A DNA stretch of 64,000 nucleotides from Siphonodentalium dalli. Its lineage: Eukaryota > Mollusca > Scaphopoda > Gadilida > Siphonodentaliidae. Made by a program: the position numbers and the translations under genes. This document shows, one piece after another, positions 59,444 through 64,000 of the stretch (its first letter is position 1; each line of letters begins with the position of its first letter). Below the pieces are notes generated by a model that was not told the DNA's origin, did not search any database, and saw nothing but the letters and a program-made list of their open reading frames with translations. Location: NCBI GenBank assembly GCA_032622095.1, contig CP136061.1:220815148-220879147 (forward strand), read 5' to 3'.

Positions 59444-59621
59444 GACTGTTTGTTGAAATTTCAAGCTGAAATACATATGGTATTCTCCAACAATGAGGAA
59501 TAGACCATTTCATATACTTTTATCAAAGGGTAAATTATATACCTCAATTTAAAGCCAAAGAGGGTGTAAACATTAATTAATTATCACAACGAATGTCATT
59601 TATATATGCATCTAATAGGTA

Positions 59622-59831
59622 CAGTAATGCCCTAAATAATCAACTCCTTAACCACAGCAGAATTATGGGTAATTTTTCAGGATTTAGTCGGAAATATGGC
59701 TTGTTGCCATTCATCGGAAAGCTCTCTGAGAGCTTTCCGATGAATAGCAACAAGCCATATTTCCGACTAAATCCTGAAAAATTACCCATAATTCTGCTGT
59801 GGTTAAGAGTTGATTATTTAGGGCATTACTG
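59622..59831. mobile_element. Family C MITE, full palindrome
   Basis: CAGTAATGCCCTAAATAATC to CATTACTG with TA flanks. The arms meet at GAAAGCTCTCTGAGAGCTTTC, giving a near-perfect stem of about 100 bp. Confidence 0.93.
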
Positions 59832-60216
59832 TAGTTGATCTCTACTTAGTTCCCTTATATTGGGAACTGTCACAATTAAGTAAAAGTGACCATGCAGCTA
59901 GTTATTTCATTCAAAAAGCTAGTGAACTATTTCATAAACAAAATTGCTATACATTGCTGCATTCTGAGTCAAACTCAACTGTCTGTGAACCTTAATAAAT
60001 GGGTCAAAGCAGGCTCTTTCAGCGAGTAAAGCTGTGAATGACATACCAAACTGTATCACTGTAACTACATGTATGATGGCCAGTTGTCACCACACTAAGG
60101 CAGCATACCTATTATGACATTGTAAATCTGATACATGTGACACCAGCCAAAGTCTCTGGTGGAGCTATAGCCATCATATAGTCAGCTAGAGTGAAGCACC
60201 AAGCCACTATGGGCCT

Positions 60217-60484
60217 TTAACCCATTCATGATGGGAGCTGCGCTGGTGCAGCATTAAAGATCTTGTGCCAGTGTATACTGTTATATATGCAAGTCTCCCA
60301 TAGAGAGCCTCACATATATAAGAAAATGAACTGGCTTACTGCTTTACTAAGGTTAATACTGTTAGGCCAATGTATTCTCTTATATATATACGAGGCTCCC
60401 TATTTGAGACTCGCATATATAAGAGAATGCATTGGCACAGGGTTTTCGCAAAATTTCAGGAAGCTCCAGTCATGAAAGGGTTAA
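60217..60484. mobile_element. Family B MITE, full copy
   Basis: TTAACCCATTCATGATGGGA to GTCATGAAAGGGTTAA with two hairpins at about 60265-60335 and 60363-60436. Confidence 0.88.
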
Positions 60485-60499
60485 TATGATGTAAATGCT

Positions 60500-61085
60500 A
60501 TTATTCATGTTGAAAAACAAAACTATGATGAGATGAATCATGGTGACTTTTGTCGGTGCTGCAACATTTAATCACTAGTTGCCAATACAGCATTTCTAAG
60601 TGTAATGATACCATACACGCTAAAGTATCTCAATTTTAAGTTCAAGTAAACTCAGAATAAGTTTTTGCAACTTTTGAGTCTAGAAACTCTCTTGGAATAA
60701 ACCATTTCCTCCTGCAAAAGGCAATTAATAACAAACTTTTTCAAATTTTCACCCAAGCCCCACCCACATTGTCTGACTAAAGTAATGCAACTGTGTATCA
60801 GCACCATGTGTTGAATATTGAATATTCATATTTGCTTTTGGAGTATGCCTCTTGAGTCGAATCCACAAAACTGCAATACCAATATTCAACTATAAATTAG
60901 TCTATAATAGTTGAATTTAGAATTTGCCAGATCCGATTATTGATATTGCAAAACAAAAAATTGAAACTATGATGAGAATAATCATGGTGACATTTGTCGG
61001 TGCTGCAAGATTTTGTCACATTTTGCCAATATAGCATTTCTCTGTGTTGTGATACCATACACACTAAAGTATCTCAATTTTCTCA
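60500..61085 (+). repeat. Direct repeat, two ~135-bp copies 450 bp apart
   Basis: AACTATGATGAGA, AATCATGGTGAC, TTTGTCGGTGCTGCAA, GCATTTCT, GATACCATACAC and TAAAGTATCTCAATTT occur in the same order at about 60527-60637 and 60965-61080. Confidence 0.85.
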
Positions 61086-61630
61086 CACTGGCTAAGCTCA
61101 AGTAGCATTTAGATGACTATGTTGCGTTAGTCCATTGATATGATGTGATCCATTGTCTGTAATAAACCTTTCACACAGGTCTGTTGCGTTATTATTCAGA
61201 GCTAATAAGTTTGATATTGAAATAAATACAATATTTCAGAGAAATCTGTTATAAATGCATGAATTCTAGGGATAGTGCCAACCCTGTCAAATACCAACAC
61301 CTAAATCTTTATTCTCATAAATACAAGTCAACCTTCCTTCATATCTTATGTCGATTGAAAACAAGAAACGTCATCACATACATTGTTGTCATATATGGTA
61401 TGTGTTGGGACCTGTGTTGTGTGTTAAAATAGAATCTCTTTGTTGGGTGCGTTCATCGATACAACATACCGGACGCATAGCAGCAGTCTGAACGTCTTTG
61501 TGGTATTGCCTTTATTCCAATTTAAACGCAACGCTAATGGACAATGCAACATATTCATCTGAACACTACTTCATTCAATCAGTTAAGTTGTATATATCCC
61601 AGATATATTTATAAATAGACACCAATCACC
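61086..61630. other. Downstream region, nothing recognised
   Basis: AT-rich DNA without gene or repeat that I can support. Confidence 0.4.
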
Positions 61631-61635
61631 ATATA

Positions 61636-61848
61636 CAGTAATGCTCTAATTAATCGACCTCTTAACCAAAGCAGAATTATGGGTAACTTTTCAGGATTTA
61701 GTCGGAAATATGGCTTGTTGCCATTCATCGGAAAGCTCTCGGGGAGAGCTTTCCGATGAATGGCAACAAGCCATATTTCCGACTAAATCCTGAAAAGTTA
61801 CCCATAATTCTGCTTTGGTTAAGAGGTCGATTAATTAGAGCATTACTA
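61636..61848. mobile_element. Family C MITE, full palindrome
   Basis: CAGTAATGCTCTAATTAATC to TTAATTAGAGCATTACTA, TA on both sides, arms meeting at GAAAGCTCTCGGGGAGAGCTTTC. Confidence 0.93.
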
Positions 61849-61946
61849 TAGCTGTAAATTGTAACTTATAGCTTTTGATATTTGTTATCTCCTTGTTATT
61901 GTACTTAAGGCCAATTCATTAATGTTTTGTTCCACAGTCATATATT

Positions 61947-62930
61947 TTAACCCTTTCTTTACTAAATGGATTCTCCCATCCAGTTATAAAATTATACATA
62001 GGAATAGTTCATTGTTCACCTGGATAAATTAGCAAGCAACAGTATGATGAATAGATAATACAAGTTAGGGATGCAGACCGGACTGCTAAAAACTGGTATG
62101 GTCCAAGGTCGGACCGGACTGGACCAGACCGCCATCATTGGACCTGTCCATCCATGACGGTCCGGTACTGTACCAGTTTATGAACTTTAATACATAGATG
62201 TTTCCCTATATAGCTTAAGTACTGGGCCAATACCATGTCAACTAACCATCCTCTACATTTCAATGTCCTGAACATAGGTTGCGAATCACGATATACTAGC
62301 CTATAGTTGGCAATATCTAACTCAAAGTAACTACGACAGTACTCATACCTTGGAAATTGTCCAATCTATCTGGAATATATTCAGTTGGCAATGCTAAGAA
62401 CAAAACATTATGAGTGCTGAAAGACTTGGAGCATTTGCACTCAACCCAATCATACATGTAGTATGTGGGGGATAGCGGAAACATGAAATACAAACTCTAC
62501 ATTGAGTCACAGTCACAAGTTTTAAGCAAACTTATTCATTCTCTAACTTCTATACAATGATGGAGATAAGAAAGTACACTACACATTTCCACAATGTGCA
62601 TATATACAATATATTATATTATATGACACCCAGAGTTTAATACAAGATTACCCGCCAGTAAACTGACGCTTTCTGTAACTGAAACTCTTATAACAAAGTA
62701 AGATTTAACACATTTCCCTCCATTTAAGGTATTTTATAATGATTGGACATGTCCGGACCGGTCCAAGCAAGAATACCGGACCACCAAGAGCTGGACCGGA
62801 CTGGACTGAACTGGACCACCTCTTCATAGGACCCAGTACGCATCCCTAATAAAAGTGCAGAAGGATTCATATTCTTTGGTGGGAAATGTTCTGATAATTA
62901 GTTCCCAACTTCCTATAATGCTGGTTTCGT
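61947..62930. mobile_element. Family E MITE, copy 5, split by a hAT element
   Basis: TTAACCCTTTCTTTACTAAA with TGGATTCTCCCATCCAGTTA and GATAATACAAG on the left. After the 783-bp insert it resumes with AAAAGTGCAGAAGGATTCAT and GGTGGGAAATGTTCTGATAA. Confidence 0.65.
62066..62848. mobile_element. hAT non-autonomous element, 783 bp
   Basis: Ends TAGGGATGC / GCATCCCTA with 8-bp flanks ATACAAGT and ATAAAAGT (one mismatch). Subterminal regions are packed with CGGACCGGACTGGACCAGAC-type short repeats at both sides (62090-62175 and 62750-62820). No coding frame. Confidence 0.82.
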
Positions 62931-63091
62931 CAAAATTATCTCGGTGGTGTGAGTTCCCGTCCCTCATGATGAAACCTGCATTAAAACTCTCTCCTGATTA
63001 CTGTTGTTTCGGAAGTAAATTATGTTTCATGTTATTTCATTTTTGGAAACATTGTTAACATGTCTATCTGTTGAATAGATCTTGAATTAAA

Positions 63092-63151
63092 TTAAGAAAC
63101 ATCAGAAAACTCAGCAAGGGTTTGACTGAGAAACAAAATATTAACATTTAA
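63092..63151 (+). repeat. 60-bp direct repeat, left of family A copy 5
   Basis: From TTAAGAAACATCAGAAAACT to ATATTAACATTTAA; the identical sequence is at 63546-63605 on the other side of the MITE. Confidence 0.95.
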
Positions 63152-63549
63152 CCCTTTACCCAACAGAACAGCCCTGTGCCAATGCATTCTCTTATATATG
63201 CGAGTCAACCATAGGTCGCCTCGCATATATAAGAGAATGCATTGGCTTAACACATTAAAAATTATAAAATTGTTAAAGAATGTAAGAAAAAATGGTAAAA
63301 AGTGTTAAAAAAAAGATTTTTTTTTAGGCCAATGCATTCTCTTATATATGCGAGGCGACCTATGGTCGACTCGCATATATAAGAGAATGCATTGGCACAG
63401 GGTATAACTGTAACTATCACAATGTGGTCAAGGAGCCGGTTCCAATGATATCCATATTTGTATGGTTCTATTGAGACAGACCGAAGATATTTTAGGCTGT
63501 TGAAGCTTTATTTGGCCGGTTTTGGCCGGTTTGTTGGGTAAAGGGTTAA
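63148..63549. mobile_element. Family A MITE, copy 5, flanked by a 60-bp repeat
   Basis: TTAACCCTTTACCC to GGGTAAAGGGTTAA with both hairpins. The first hairpin has one loop-side change (AGTCAACC for AGTCGACC). TTAA at each end is shared with the flanking direct repeats. Confidence 0.92.
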
Positions 63550-63605
63550 GAAACATCAGAAAACTCAGCAAGGGTTTGACTGAGAAACAAAATATTAACA
63601 TTTAA
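63546..63605 (+). repeat. 60-bp direct repeat, right of family A copy 5
   Basis: Exact copy of 63092-63151 by eye. Confidence 0.95.
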
Positions 63606-63787
63606 TAGTTAGGCCTAATGCATTTATTACAATACCGGTACCACTGTTGAGTTTATCTGATTTTAAATCTATCTCATGTATTTTATAAATAATTTGTGAA
63701 TATCTTTTCTATATAGAATGTAAACAATATTTATAAGAAACCTTATTTAAGGCAACATGTATGTGAAGTCAACTTTCTGAATTTCAG

Positions 63788-63850
63788 GCTTAAAATATAT
63801 GAAAGTCATGTATAAAGATGAGTCTGTGAATTGGAGAACTTTTGGCATTG
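63788..63850 (+). CDS. Candidate exon of unknown gene (weak)
   Basis: CTGAATTTCAG precedes, GTAAGG follows, and one frame is open through LKYMKVMYKDESVNWRTFGI. The length is 63 bases. I recognise no family and see no partner exon in the window. It could equally be a chance AG...GT pair, or part of an untranslated exon. Confidence 0.2.
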
Positions 63851-64000
63851 GTAAGGGGGTCTGTGTTCAGCCCCTTACCCAGGATAACACTGCATTCTGT
63901 GTGTATTATGTAGTGAATAGAGGACTAACATACATCCTGTCCATTTTGCATAGCTTAAATCCATGAAAGCGACTCATACACTTCAATCCTCAAACTAGAC

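Overview
The window is animal nuclear DNA: AT-rich, intron-rich, with GT-AG splice sites and dense transposon debris. It has no bacterial-type operons. A divergent Cys-loop receptor subunit, non-LTR retrotransposon fragments, abundant short DNA elements (MITEs) and elements carrying ~160-bp tandem repeats fit a marine invertebrate. I favour a lophotrochozoan, probably a mollusc, but this is inference from style and no single sequence settles it.

Two host genes are clear, both on the + strand. (1) The 3' part of a nicotinic acetylcholine receptor-like subunit (exons 1203-1732 and 3651-4123). It covers the end of the ligand-binding domain, the Cys-loop and all four membrane segments; its 5' exons lie upstream of the window or were not recognised. 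(2) A complete ABTB1/BPOZ orthologue (ankyrin repeats plus two BTB domains). It has 12 exons from 17089 to 57323, and every junction is in phase. The spliced frame is 1437 bases, or 478 residues plus stop, the usual ABTB1 length.

Layout. 1-4123: receptor gene 3' end. 4124-17088: intergenic, with a hairpin holding TTAGGG repeats, a 2.28-kb palindromic foldback element, a tRNA-Lys-derived fragment, a reverse-strand LINE reverse-transcriptase remnant, a forward CR1-like LINE remnant, a piggyBac-like MITE, and a reverse-strand LINE ORF1-like coiled-coil remnant. 17089-57323: ABTB1, whose introns carry most of the mobile DNA. This includes an I-type LINE 3' end, a pogo-like element with a MITE nested in it, a hAT-like element inserted in a LINE/SINE-type tail, two hAT elements with 8-bp duplications, a Harbinger-like element, a higher-order minisatellite array, and a composite inverted-repeat element of about 2.8 kb. 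57324-64000: downstream DNA with more MITEs, a 783-bp hAT element and one weak candidate exon.

Most of the window is explained by a few repeat families, named here A to F. A, B, E and F end in TTAA-CCC and resemble piggyBac MITEs. C is a palindromic TA-flanked, CAGTAA-ended MITE. D is a palindromic hAT MITE with 8-bp duplications. The least ordinary signals are these: a near-perfect hairpin module shared by families A and B; a family-A copy flanked by a 60-bp direct repeat; a truncated copy of ABTB1 exon 11 in intron 11 whose changes are mostly synonymous; and a retroposed tRNA-Lys fragment with genomically encoded CCA.
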